A stretch of 28,179 bases of DNA, from positions 1 through 28,179 of the forward strand of contig UQTB01000025.1 of the NCBI GenBank assembly GCA_900543915.1, written 5' to 3'. The position numbers and the translations under genes are program-made. The notes beneath the pieces were generated by a model. That model was not told the DNA's origin, did no database searches, and worked only from the letters and a program-made list of their open reading frames with translations. Shown in pieces: positions 20,344 to 28,179 of the stretch (the first letter of the stretch is position 1; each line of letters opens with the position of its first letter). The stretch comes from an uncultured Eubacteriales bacterium (GTDB taxonomy: Bacteria > Bacillota > Clostridia > Christensenellales > Borkfalkiaceae).

Positions 20344-22727
20344 AATTTGCGCTTGCCGGGAACCCGAACTGCGGAAAGACGACGCTTTTCAATCAGCTGA
20401 CGGGCAGCACGGCGCACGTCGGCAACTGGCCCGGCGTCACCGTCGATAAGCGGGAGGGCAGCTATAAGAAACTGCCCGAAAAGGTGCAGATCGTCGATCT
20501 GCCGGGAATTTATTCCCTTTCGCCGTATACGCCGGAAGAGGTCGTATCCCGCAACTTTATTTTGGATGAAAAGCCGGATGCGATCATCAACATCGTCGAC
20601 GCGACGAATCTGGAGCGGAATCTGTATCTTACCACGCAGATTCTGGAGATCGACGTCCCCGTCGTGATCGCGCTCAACATGATCGACGTCATGGAGAAAA
20701 ACGGCGATCAGATCGTCATTTCCGATCTGGAAAAGACGCTGAACGTCCCCGTCGTGCCCATCAGCGCGCTGAAAGGCAAGGGGACGAAGGAACTGATGGA
20801 GCGCGCTTACGAAGCGGCGAAGAAACCCAGAAAGGGCTTTTCCGTGCTCGCCGAATCGCCGATCGCCGGCGTCGTCGGGCGGGTGGCCGAAAAGATGCGG
20901 GAAGGGGAAATCGACAGTCCTGTCTTTCACGCCGTAAAGCTCATCGAAAAAGACGAACTCGAACTTAAGATGCACGCCGAAGTCCTCTCCTTCTCGGAGG
21001 CGCTGCTGAAAGACGCGCCCAAAGACGCGTTCGACGGCGACTACGAAGCCGTCGTGGCGGACGCGCGCTATACATACATCGGCAAGCATTTTTCCAATAC
21101 GGTCCGTCGCGCGACCAAAGCGGACAAAACGACGCGCTCGGATAAGATCGACAAGGTGCTGACGCACCGGATATGGTCCATTCCCATCTTCCTGCTGATC
21201 ATGCTTTGCGTGTTTCACTTCACGTTCAGTTCAGACTTCCTTCTTTTAAACGGAGTCTGGGGCGTCAACGCGGCGGGAACCGAGACGAGCGCGCGCTTCT
21301 TCTGCGTGACGGACGGCGCTTATTTTGAGGCGGAAGAGGAAGGGGAAACCCTGGTGCTGTTCGACCGGGACGGCAACGAACTCGCGACGTATGAAGACGG
21401 CGATTTCATCGCGCCCGTGGCAGGCGCGGACGGCAAAGCCTATGTCGAGGGAGAAGACGGGCTGGAAGAATATGAGTTTGCCGAGGCGGGCGTTCCGTCG
21501 CTGGGCGTGTTCTTGCAGAGCTGGCTTGGCGTGCTGACGGACGACGTCATCATCGGGAATATCCAGTCTGCGATGGAAGAAGGGAACGTTTCTGACTGGG
21601 CGGTCGGCCTGATCTGCGACGGTCTTCTGTCCGGTATCTCTTCGATCCTGTCCTTCCTTCCTCAGATACTGCTGTTATTTTTGTTTCTCTCGATCCTGGA
21701 AGACAGCGGATACATGGCGCGCGTCGCGTTTATCATGGACCGCGCGTTCCGTAAATTCGGGCTTTCGGGCAAGGCGTTCATGCCGCTTATCATGTGCTTC
21801 GGCTGCGGCGTGCCCGGCGTCATGGCGACAAAGACGCTGGAAAACGAGAAAGAACGCCGCATGACCATGATGGTCGCGCCGTTCTTCTCCTGCGGGGCGA
21901 AGCTGCCCATCTGGCTGGCGTTCGGCGGCATCCTGTTCGCCGGACAGTTCGGGGATCTCGTGGTGTTTTCCCTGTATCTCATCGGGATCGTCGTGGCGAT
22001 CCTGGCGGCGATTTTGCTGAAAGCGACGGTCATGAAGGGGGATACGCCTCCCTTCATCATGGAACTGCCCGCATATCATCTGCCGCAGTTCAAAAATCTG
22101 ATGATCCATCTTTGGGATAAGCTGAAGCACTTCCTCGTGCGGGCGGCTACCATTATCGCGGGTTCCATCGTGGTCATCTGGTTCCTGTCCAACTTCGATT
22201 TCGCGTTTTGGAACGGCATGGTGGATATCGAGAACAGCATTCTCGGGCGGATCGGCAACGTACTCAAATATATCTTCTACCCGGTCGGCTTCGGCATGGG
22301 GGAGGACGGCTGGAAGTTCGTGGTCGCTTCCTTTACCGGACTGATCGCGAAGGAAGAAGTCATCTCGACGATGGAAGTGCTCGCCGGCGGCGCCGGGTTT
22401 GAAGCGATGGTTTCTGCAATGGGCGCGCCCGAGGCGTATTCCTTCATGGTGTTCAATCTTCTGTCCATTCCCTGTATGGCGATGGTCGGCGCAGTCGCGG
22501 GCGAGATGTCCAATCGGAAACATACCTGGATTGCGATCGGGTTCTGGCTTGCAACCGCCTATATCGTATCGGCAATCACCTATTGGTTCGGCGTTCTCTG
22601 CGAACTGAGCTGGATCGCAGGCGTCGCCGTAGGCGTGATCATCGTCGCTGTCGTCGTGATGCTCTGCGTGCTGAAAGCGAAGGGCATCATCGGCAAAAAA
22701 ACGGCGAAGGGCGCGGAGGCTGTCTGA
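20340..22727 (+). CDS. feoB: ferrous iron transporter FeoB with an acidic external insert
   Basis: A 795-residue Fe2+ importer of the plasma membrane. The G domain has GNPNCGKTT (7-15), GVTVDKREG, DLPGIYSL (53-60) and NMID (113-116), followed by the helical GDI-like region to about 275. The membrane part carries two Gate motifs with conserved cysteines, including MCFGCGVPG (485-493) and FFSCGAKLPIW. After TM1 (281-297) there is an insert of roughly 85 residues (300-384) where the family usually has a short loop. Residues 325-384 hold about 20 Asp/Glu against two basic residues and read as short beta hairpins (GETLVLFDRDGNELATYEDG). By topology it lies outside the cell. The rest is complete. 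Coupled to feoA upstream and to the Cys-rich protein downstream by a 1-nt overlap. Confidence 0.95.
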   Translation: MKFALAGNPNCGKTTLFNQLTGSTAHVGNWPGVTVDKREGSYKKLPEKVQIVDLPGIYSLSPYTPEEVVSRNFILDEKPDAIINIVDATNLERNLYLTTQILEIDVPVVIALNMIDVMEKNGDQIVISDLEKTLNVPVVPISALKGKGTKELMERAYEAAKKPRKGFSVLAESPIAGVVGRVAEKMREGEIDSPVFHAVKLIEKDELELKMHAEVLSFSEALLKDAPKDAFDGDYEAVVADARYTYIGKHFSNTVRRATKADKTTRSDKIDKVLTHRIWSIPIFLLIMLCVFHFTFSSDFLLLNGVWGVNAAGTETSARFFCVTDGAYFEAEEEGETLVLFDRDGNELATYEDGDFIAPVAGADGKAYVEGEDGLEEYEFAEAGVPSLGVFLQSWLGVLTDDVIIGNIQSAMEEGNVSDWAVGLICDGLLSGISSILSFLPQILLLFLFLSILEDSGYMARVAFIMDRAFRKFGLSGKAFMPLIMCFGCGVPGVMATKTLENEKERRMTMMVAPFFSCGAKLPIWLAFGGILFAGQFGDLVVFSLYLIGIVVAILAAILLKATVMKGDTPPFIMELPAYHLPQFKNLMIHLWDKLKHFLVRAATIIAGSIVVIWFLSNFDFAFWNGMVDIENSILGRIGNVLKYIFYPVGFGMGEDGWKFVVASFTGLIAKEEVISTMEVLAGGAGFEAMVSAMGAPEAYSFMVFNLLSIPCMAMVGAVAGEMSNRKHTWIAIGFWLATAYIVSAITYWFGVLCELSWIAGVAVGVIIVAVVVMLCVLKAKGIIGKKTAKGAEAV

Positions 22728-22903
22728 TGGGACCGGTTGAAATCATTGCGATCGTATTGGCTGTGCTCTGCGTAGGCGCCGCCATAGCGGTCCCCATCGT
22801 GCGGAAGAAAAAAGGCAAATCGGGCTGCGGCTGCGATTGCTCCGCTTGTTCACACGGCTGTTCGGCGTGCAGGGCCGAAGGCAAACAAAAAGATAACGAT
22901 TGA
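22727..22903 (+). CDS. FeoB-associated Cys-rich membrane protein
   Basis: A 58-residue protein with one N-terminal membrane helix (4-24), a basic KKKGK stop-transfer and a cysteine cluster CGCDCSACSHGCSAC (C34, C36, C38, C41, C45, C48). This is the small Cys-rich protein found after feoB in Clostridia, which takes the place of FeoC. The cysteines, probably cytoplasmic, could bind Fe2+ or an Fe-S cluster as iron leaves FeoB. Its ATG overlaps the feoB stop by one base (TGATG). A strong terminator follows. Confidence 0.88.
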   Translation: MGPVEIIAIVLAVLCVGAAIAVPIVRKKKGKSGCGCDCSACSHGCSACRAEGKQKDND

Positions 22904-22932
22904 AAAAAGAGGGCGGTTTCGCCCTCTTTTTT
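22903..22932 (+). terminator. terminator of the feo operon
   Basis: AAAAAAGAGGGCG (22903-22915) pairs perfectly with CGCCCTCTTTTTT (22920-22932) around a GTTT loop. Confidence 0.93.
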
Positions 22933-22947
22933 CCTGTCCGAAAACCC

Positions 22948-22977
22948 TTGACAGAAGGCGGGGAAAGCGGCTATAAT
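22948..22977 (+). promoter_or_regulatory. promoter of the kinase-hydrogenase operon
   Basis: TTGACA (22948-22953), 18-nt spacer, TATAAT (22972-22977). The leader of about 25 nt contains GAAAGG before the ATG at 23010. Confidence 0.82.
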
Positions 22978-23009
22978 AAATGAGAAAATACATCGAAAGG
23001 CGATAATTT

Positions 23010-23750
23010 ATGGAAAAAATACTGTATCTCAGATCGGATAAAACGGTTTTGCGCAGAGACGATAAGATCGTCAAGATCTTTTCCGGCAGCTATTCCAAGG
23101 CGGACGTGCTGAACGAAGCGCTCAATCAGGCGCGCGCGGAGGAGACCAATCTCAACGTCCCCACCGTATATGAGGTCACGAAGGCGGACGGAAAGTGGGC
23201 GATCGTCTCCCAGTACATCGAGGGAAAGACGCTGCGCGCCATGATGGAGGAAAATCCCGAAAAACGGGAGGAATATCTCGATTATTTTATCGGTCTGCAG
23301 ATGGCCATTCACGCGGAGAAATGCCCGCTGCTGATCCGCATGCGGGATAAACTGCGCCGCAAGATCGCCGACGCAGAGGATATCGAGGCGACCACGCGGT
23401 ACGATCTGATCGACCGGCTGGAGCGCATGCCTACGCATTACAAAGTCTGCCACGGCGATTTCAATCCCTCCAACGTGATCATAACGGCGGAGGGAAAGCC
23501 CTACATCGTCGATTGGGTTTATGCGACGCAGGGATGCGCTTCCGCGGACGTGGCGTATTCCTATCTGCTGTTCTGCCAGTCGGACGGTGACGCATTCGCG
23601 GAGCGCTATCTCGACCGGTATGCGGAAAAGAGCGGCACGGATAAGAGCTATATCAAGAGGTGGATTCCCATCGTCGCCTGCGCGAATCTGACGCAGAACA
23701 GGGCGATCGACCGCAAAATGTTCGCGGCATGGGCGCACGTAAACGAATAA
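23010..23750 (+). CDS. APH/choline-kinase-like phosphotransferase
   Basis: A 246-residue small kinase-fold protein. The catalytic loop reads CHGDFNPSNVII (the HxDxxxxN signature of APH-type kinases), and the metal-binding Asp sits in YIVDWVYATQG. The N-lobe is short, with RRDDKIVKIFSG supplying a possible ATP-binding lysine (VKIF). Such proteins phosphorylate small molecules (aminoglycosides, choline, amino sugars) or, less often, proteins. It shares the hydrogenase operon: there is no terminator and only 24 nt to the next gene. This raises the chance that it acts in that signalling unit opposite the SpoIIE-type phosphatase, but the substrate cannot be told from sequence. Confidence 0.8.
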   Translation: MEKILYLRSDKTVLRRDDKIVKIFSGSYSKADVLNEALNQARAEETNLNVPTVYEVTKADGKWAIVSQYIEGKTLRAMMEENPEKREEYLDYFIGLQMAIHAEKCPLLIRMRDKLRRKIADAEDIEATTRYDLIDRLERMPTHYKVCHGDFNPSNVIITAEGKPYIVDWVYATQGCASADVAYSYLLFCQSDGDAFAERYLDRYAEKSGTDKSYIKRWIPIVACANLTQNRAIDRKMFAAWAHVNE

Positions 23751-23774
23751 CGCACGGAAGAGAAGGAGAAGAAA

Positions 23775-24035
23775 ATGATCAAAGTTTCGGTTTGTATCGG
23801 CAGTGCCTGTCATCTGAAGGGGGCGCGCGTCGTCGTGAACGCGTTTCAGGAAATCGTGAAGGAAAAGGAGATTGTCGACCAGGTCGACATGAACGGCACC
23901 TTCTGCCTCGGCAAATGCTGCGGGGAGGGCGTCAGCGTCATGGTGAACGACGCGTGTTATTCGGTCAAGCCGGAAAACGCCCGCTCGTTCTTTGAAGAGA
24001 CGGTGATCGGGCTTCTTTCGGGCGGTACGCAATGA
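23775..24035 (+). CDS. thioredoxin-fold [2Fe-2S] ferredoxin (NuoE/HydC-like)
   Basis: An 86-residue protein with the four-cysteine spacing of thioredoxin-like [2Fe-2S] proteins: C7-x4-C12 (VCIGSACH) and C44-x3-C48 (FCLGKCC). It matches the C-terminal cluster domain of NuoE without the helical N-terminal extension. Such stand-alone domains pass electrons to or from hydrogenase modules. AAGGAG lies just upstream. The stop overlaps the next start by ATGA, so it is made together with the PAS hydrogenase-like protein. Confidence 0.88.
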   Translation: MIKVSVCIGSACHLKGARVVVNAFQEIVKEKEIVDQVDMNGTFCLGKCCGEGVSVMVNDACYSVKPENARSFFEETVIGLLSGGTQ

Positions 24036-25720
24036 ACTATCTGGAATTCAAGCCCGCGCGCTGCAAGGACTGCTATAAATGCCTGCGGAACTGTCCGGTC
24101 AAGGCGATCGAGGTCGTGGGGCATCAGGCGCGCATCATCGAGAGCCGCTGTATTTTATGCGGAAAATGTACGACCGTCTGCCCGCAGAACGCCAAGTACG
24201 TTCATTCCGAAGCAAACGACGTGCTGGCTTTGCTCGCTTCGGGAAATACCGTGATCGCTTCCGTGGCGCCCTCGTTTGTGTCCAGTTTTTCCGTTTATGA
24301 CTTCGGGGAAATGCGGCGCGCGCTGAAAGAACTCGGCTTTTCGGATGCGGAGGAGACCGCGGTCGGCGCCCTGACCGTCACGGCGGAATATAAAAAACTG
24401 CTGGAAGAAAAGAAGTTCGACAACTTCATCACTTCCTGCTGTCCTGCGGTCAACCGTATGATCCAGCTCTATTATCCTGCGGCGCTGCAATATCTCGCGC
24501 CCGTGGATTCTCCCATGATCGCGCATGCGAAAATCCTGAAACAGGCGCATCCCGAGGCAAAAATCGTCTTTATCGGGCCGTGTATCGCCAAAAAGCGGGA
24601 GGGAAAAGAGAGCGGCTGGATCGACGGCGTTTTGACGTTTGAGGATTTAAAGCTCCTTTTGGAAGAGAGAAAGATCAGCTTCCGCCCCGGCGACATCGAG
24701 AAGCCGACGGGCGAAGCCAACCGCGCGAAATATTATCCCATCAGCCGCGGTATCATCAAGTCCTTCGACGGCTTTGTGGAGGGGTACGAATACGTCGCCG
24801 TGGACGGCGTGGAAAAGTGCCGGGAAGTGCTCGAAAACATCGGGCATCTTTCGGGGCTGTTCTTGGAGCTCAACTCGTGCGAGTATGCGTGCGTCAACGG
24901 CCCTTGCAGCCTGATCTCGTCGGGCAGCGCGGTGCGCGCCAACGCCGATATCCGCAAATATACCAACCGCGAATTTACCGCGGGAACGGCGGTGCCCGTA
25001 CACGGGGACGTGCCGATTGCGCGGGAGCACAAGCGCGTCTATACCAGCGAATATGTCCCGTCGGAACGGGAGATCGCGGAAGTGCTCGCCAGAACCGGAA
25101 AATTCGCGCCGGAAGACGAACTGAACTGCGGCGCGTGCGGTTACAATACCTGCCGTGAAAAGGCGTGGGCGGTTCTGAACGGATACGCCGCGACGGAGAT
25201 GTGCGTCCCTTACATGCGGGAGCGGGCGGAGTCCATGTCCTACGAGGTGATCCAGAACAGCCCGAACGGAATCGTTCTGGTGGATAACGATCTGAAGATT
25301 GCGGAAATCAACCGCCGCGCGCTCGAGCTCCTGGGGCTGACGGGGAACGTCAGGGGAGAACTGATCTTCGATTACTTCGATCCCACCGATTTCGTCCTCG
25401 TGCAGTCAGAGGAGAAAAACATCCACCGCAAGAAGATGCACATCGAAAAGACGGACGCCTGGGTGGAATATTCGGTGATCCTGCTGAAAAAGCAGAAAAT
25501 GCTCTTTGCCGTGATGAAGGATATCACCGCGGAAGCGCATTTCGACGAGCAGTTAAAGCGGGTCAAAATGGATACGCTTTCCACGACGGACGAAGTGATC
25601 AAAAAGCAGATGCGCGTGGCGCAGGAGATCGCGTCATTGCTCGGCGAGACCACTGCGGAGACCAAAGTCGCGCTTCTGAAGCTGAAGGAGACCCTGACGG
25701 AAGAATCCAGGGGAGATTGA
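24032..25720 (+). CDS. PAS-containing [FeFe]-hydrogenase-like sensor (group C, HydS type)
   Basis: A 562-residue cytosolic protein. Order: two [4Fe-4S] ferredoxin motifs (C11/14/17/21 and C40/43/46/50), an H-cluster domain with TSCCP (C136, C137), GPCIAKKRE (C184) and CEYACVNGPC (C283, C287, C292), a further four-cysteine Fe-S motif (CGACGYNTC ... C391), and a PAS domain (about 402-510, SPNGIVLVDNDLKIAEINRRALELLG) with a short helical tail. This is the group C layout proposed to sense H2 and signal through PAS. The third cysteine loop lacks the usual CPGGC glycines, so the H-cluster pocket is altered. The SpoIIE phosphatase starts 1 nt later and is the likely output. Confidence 0.9.
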   Translation: MNYLEFKPARCKDCYKCLRNCPVKAIEVVGHQARIIESRCILCGKCTTVCPQNAKYVHSEANDVLALLASGNTVIASVAPSFVSSFSVYDFGEMRRALKELGFSDAEETAVGALTVTAEYKKLLEEKKFDNFITSCCPAVNRMIQLYYPAALQYLAPVDSPMIAHAKILKQAHPEAKIVFIGPCIAKKREGKESGWIDGVLTFEDLKLLLEERKISFRPGDIEKPTGEANRAKYYPISRGIIKSFDGFVEGYEYVAVDGVEKCREVLENIGHLSGLFLELNSCEYACVNGPCSLISSGSAVRANADIRKYTNREFTAGTAVPVHGDVPIAREHKRVYTSEYVPSEREIAEVLARTGKFAPEDELNCGACGYNTCREKAWAVLNGYAATEMCVPYMRERAESMSYEVIQNSPNGIVLVDNDLKIAEINRRALELLGLTGNVRGELIFDYFDPTDFVLVQSEEKNIHRKKMHIEKTDAWVEYSVILLKKQKMLFAVMKDITAEAHFDEQLKRVKMDTLSTTDEVIKKQMRVAQEIASLLGETTAETKVALLKLKETLTEESRGD

Positions 25721-25721
25721 C

Positions 25722-26882
25722 ATGGGGCTTTGTCTGGAAAGCGGCTATACGTCGCTGAACAAAAAAAACGAAGAGCTCTGCGGCGACAAGGTGGAGACCA
25801 TCGTCAACGGGGATTATACCACGCTGGTTCTGGCGGACGGATTGGGCAGCGGCGTCAAGGCGAATATCCTTTCCACGCTGACCTCCAAGATCCTCTGCAC
25901 CATGGTCGCGAACGGGATCGGCATAGAGGCTTGCGTGGAGACGATTCTGCAGTCTCTTCCCGTCTGCAAAGTGCGCGGCGTGGCATACGCCACATTTTCC
26001 GTCATTCACATGAACAGGGAGGGGAAGGGCTACCTCTTTGAATTTGATAATCCCCAGGCGATCCTGATGCGGGACTGCAAGTGCCGCGATCTCGGGCGCA
26101 CGGAGATGAATATCCTCGGCAAGACCGTCTATCGGTCGGATCTCGCCCTGAAAGAGGGCGACGTACTCATCGTGATGAGCGACGGCGTGATCCACGCCGG
26201 CATCGGCATGACGCTGAATTTCGGCTGGCAACGGCCGGAGGTTATGGAATTTCTGGACCGCGTCGCGGAGCCGGATATGACCGCGCCGTGCATCGCCTGC
26301 CTGCTTGCGGGCGCGTGCAACGATCTCTATATGGATCAGCCGGGGGACGATACGACGGTCGCCGCCGTCCGCGTCCGGGAGGAATGCCGCGTCAGCATCA
26401 TGGTGGGGCCGCCCGTCGACCAGTCGCAGGATAATTTTTACATCGCGCGGTTTCTGGAAGGGGACGGCAAAAAGATCGTCTGCGGGGGAACCAGCTCGCA
26501 GATCGTCGCGCGCTATCTCGGGAAAAAGGTGGTCGCATCCTTCGATTACCCGGATGAAGACGTCCCGCCGATCGGCTACATCGAGGGGATCGATCTTACG
26601 ACGGAGGGCGTTCTGACGCTGCGGAAGCTGCTGCAGTATTCCGAACGCTATCTTTCGCCGCGCGATCTGTCTCCCAAATATTACCGCCAAAAGGACGGCG
26701 CGTCCCTGTTGGCGGATTATCTGTTCGTCAAGGCGACCTCCGTCACCTTTTTCGTCGGGCAGTCCATCAATAAGGCGCATCAGGGGCTTCCGATCGACAC
26801 CACGATGAAGCTGAAGCTGGTGGAAACGCTTTCGGAAAACTTGAGAAAAATGGGGAAAATAGTGGAAGTAAATTACGATTAA
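25722..26882 (+). CDS. SpoIIE/PP2C-type phosphatase with a C-terminal extension
   Basis: A 386-residue protein. Residues 1-225 form a SpoIIE/RsbU-like PP2C domain with metal-binding motifs LVLADGLGSGVKAN, VLIVMSDGVIHAG and GDDTTVAAVRV. Residues 226-386 form a second domain (VSIMVGPPVDQSQDNF, KKIVCGGTSSQIVARYLG, FVGQSINKAHQGLP) that I cannot name. This phosphatase regularly accompanies group C [FeFe] hydrogenases and would act on a phosphoserine/threonine partner in response to the PAS sensor. AGGGGAG precedes the ATG; the gap to the sensor gene is 1 nt and to the next hydrogenase 12 nt. No substrate such as an anti-sigma antagonist is seen in the window. Confidence 0.88.
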   Translation: MGLCLESGYTSLNKKNEELCGDKVETIVNGDYTTLVLADGLGSGVKANILSTLTSKILCTMVANGIGIEACVETILQSLPVCKVRGVAYATFSVIHMNREGKGYLFEFDNPQAILMRDCKCRDLGRTEMNILGKTVYRSDLALKEGDVLIVMSDGVIHAGIGMTLNFGWQRPEVMEFLDRVAEPDMTAPCIACLLAGACNDLYMDQPGDDTTVAAVRVREECRVSIMVGPPVDQSQDNFYIARFLEGDGKKIVCGGTSSQIVARYLGKKVVASFDYPDEDVPPIGYIEGIDLTTEGVLTLRKLLQYSERYLSPRDLSPKYYRQKDGASLLADYLFVKATSVTFFVGQSINKAHQGLPIDTTMKLKLVETLSENLRKMGKIVEVNYD

Positions 26883-26894
26883 AAGGACGTTAAT

Positions 26895-28179
26895 ATGAGA
26901 AAATTCGATACCAAAGTACAACATCTCAAATACAAAGTGCTGCGGGAAGTCGCCCGTCAGGCGTTCAACGGAACGCTTTTGGAAAACATGATGGATATTC
27001 CCAAGGTCATCGTGCCGGGGAAAGAGCCCACCATGCGCTGCTGCGTCTATAAGGAGCGGGCGATTCTGTCCGAGCGCGTCAAGCTGGCAATGGGCGGCGA
27101 TAAATCCAATCCCAACGTCATCGAGGTGATCGATATCGCCTGCGACGAGTGCCCCGTCGGCGGATATGAAGTGACGGACGCCTGCCGCGGCTGTATCGCG
27201 CACCGCTGCGAGGATGTCTGCAAGCGCGGGGCGATTACCTTCGATCACAATCAGAAAGCGCATATCGACAAGACGAAATGCGTGGAATGCGGCATGTGCG
27301 CGAAGGTCTGTCCCTATATGGCGATCGTCAACCGCAAACGCCCGTGTGTGATGTCCTGTAAAGTAAAGGCGATCTCCATGGACGAACAGAAGGCCGCAAA
27401 GATCGACAACAGAAAATGTATCTCCTGCGGGGCGTGCGTCTATCAGTGCCCGTTCGGCGCGATCATGGATAAATCTTACATTCTGAACGTCATCGATATG
27501 CTTCAGAAAGCGCAGAAACAGGGGACGCGCGTCTATGCCGTCGTCGCGCCTTCCGTTTCCAGCCAGTTTACCTATGCCAAGCTGGGGCAGGTCATCACGG
27601 GCATCAAGCAGCTGGGCTTTTACGCCGTCGTCGAAGCGGCGCTCGGCGCGGATATGGTCGCATACGAAGAATGCAAGGAGCTGTATGATAAAAAATTCCT
27701 GACGAGCTCCTGCTGTCCGGCGTTCGTCAGCTTCATCGAAAAGAATTTCCCGCAGCTCAAGGATAAAATATCCCACAATCTTTCGCCCGCCGCGACGATA
27801 TCGAAGTATATCAAGGAGCATCACGAGAACGTAAAGGTAGTCTTTATCGGGCCGTGCACGGCGAAGAAGATGGAATATCAGAAGGAATCCGTCCGCCCGT
27901 ATATCGACAGCGTAATTACCTTTGAAGAATTGCAGGCGCTGTTCGACGGGAAGGAGATCGACATCACGTCCCTCCCCGAAACCGCTTTGGACAATGCCTC
28001 TTACTACGGCAGGATCTTCGCGCGCTGCGGCGGTCTCGGCGAAGCGGTGGCGGAAGGGCTCAAAGAGCGCGGGCTGACCGATTTCGAGTGCAAATCCGTC
28101 TCCTGCGACGGCATCGAGGAGTGCCGGATCGCCCTGCTGAAAGCCTCCAAGGGCGTGCTGGATGCGAACTTTATCGAGG
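26895..28179 (+). CDS. [FeFe] hydrogenase (group B-like), 3' end beyond the window
   Basis: The frame is open from ATG 26895 (AAAAGGA upstream) to the window end, 428 codons. The N-terminal 190 residues are rich in cysteine: CDEC (83-86), CRGCIAHRCEDVC (97-109), CVECGMCAKVC (129-139), CVMSC (151-155) and CISCGACVYQC (175-185), enough for several [4Fe-4S] clusters. The H-cluster domain follows with AVVAPSVSSQF, TSSCCP (C273, C274) and IGPCTAKKME (C321). The sequence ends at about residue 428 just before the third cysteine loop is expected, so full activity cannot be judged. It has no NuoE/NuoF modules, unlike bifurcating group A3 enzymes. Being last in the sensor operon, it may be the catalytic partner whose H2 output is sensed. 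Confidence 0.88.
   Translation, partial: MRKFDTKVQHLKYKVLREVARQAFNGTLLENMMDIPKVIVPGKEPTMRCCVYKERAILSERVKLAMGGDKSNPNVIEVIDIACDECPVGGYEVTDACRGCIAHRCEDVCKRGAITFDHNQKAHIDKTKCVECGMCAKVCPYMAIVNRKRPCVMSCKVKAISMDEQKAAKIDNRKCISCGACVYQCPFGAIMDKSYILNVIDMLQKAQKQGTRVYAVVAPSVSSQFTYAKLGQVITGIKQLGFYAVVEAALGADMVAYEECKELYDKKFLTSSCCPAFVSFIEKNFPQLKDKISHNLSPAATISKYIKEHHENVKVVFIGPCTAKKMEYQKESVRPYIDSVITFEELQALFDGKEIDITSLPETALDNASYYGRIFARCGGLGEAVAEGLKERGLTDFECKSVSCDGIEECRIALLKASKGVLDANFIE

Noticed and set aside
19854..21218. 454-codon minus-strand frame opposite feoA/feoB
   Set aside because: Shadow of real genes; no motifs, and it would cross the feo leader.
25599..27824. 741-codon minus-strand frame opposite the hydrogenase genes
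   Set aside because: It runs antisense to three well-recognised genes, has no ribosome site or family motif, and its Arg/His/Asp-rich make-up is typical of the reverse of GC-rich coding DNA.
1..28179. CRISPR arrays, insertion sequences, rRNA, replication origin
   Set aside because: No regularly spaced repeats, transposase frames, rRNA signatures or DnaA-box clusters were seen.

Overview
The window reads as chromosomal DNA from an anaerobic, probably gut-associated Bacillota (class Clostridia). The reasons are two [FeFe]-hydrogenase-type proteins, ferrous iron uptake by FeoAB with the small Cys-rich partner seen in Clostridia, a yybP-ykoY manganese riboswitch, strong AGGAGG ribosome sites and many TTGACA-17-TATAAT promoters. 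Most of it is GC-rich. Two stretches are visibly AT-rich (about 375-1460 and 13550-14900) and look acquired. The genus cannot be named from the sequence alone.

Layout. 1-1460: a decayed topoisomerase III (topB) start in two frames, then an AT-rich membrane-anchored HNH nuclease, both lying just past the 3' end of a tRNA-Ser(CGA) gene (1464-1553, minus). 1624-5949: a divergent AraC regulator and a three-gene operon (ROK-like sugar kinase, PIG-L deacetylase, SIS isomerase/deaminase) that looks like an amino-sugar catabolic route. 6028-6540: dUTPase. 6668-9463: manganese riboswitch, terminator and a P-type cation ATPase. 9508-11958: DUF1846 protein and an unrecognised membrane-anchored protein. 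11989-13440: a CDF cation exporter with manganese-type metal residues, divergent from D-aminoacyl-tRNA deacylase, with overlapping -35 boxes. 13551-14843: AT-rich pair (DUF4375/DMP19-like protein and a small membrane protein). 15017-16636: ApbE flavin transferase followed by a frameshifted P-loop kinase. 16705-19664: ECF sigma factor (frameshifted in region 4), single-span anti-sigma-like protein and a YfbK-like von Willebrand A lipoprotein. 19689-22932: long structured leader, feoA-feoA-feoB and a FeoB-associated Cys-rich protein. 22948-28179: an APH/choline-kinase-like protein, a thioredoxin-fold [2Fe-2S] protein, a PAS-bearing hydrogenase-like sensor, a SpoIIE/PP2C phosphatase and a second [FeFe] hydrogenase that runs off the window.

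How the genes fit together. Metal handling recurs: Mn2+ export (riboswitch-controlled ATPase and Mn-type CDF), Fe2+ import (Feo), and iron-rich hydrogenases that would use the imported iron. The last operon looks like a hydrogen-sensing phospho-relay. The most general oddity is in gene expression: four genes (araC-like, dut, dtd, apbE) have a good promoter whose -10 box ends exactly 6 nt before the ATG and have no ribosome site, so they are predicted to be made from leaderless mRNAs, while neighbouring genes have strong Shine-Dalgarno sites. Several genes are broken (topB relic, kinase, sigma factor); each could be real decay or an assembly error.
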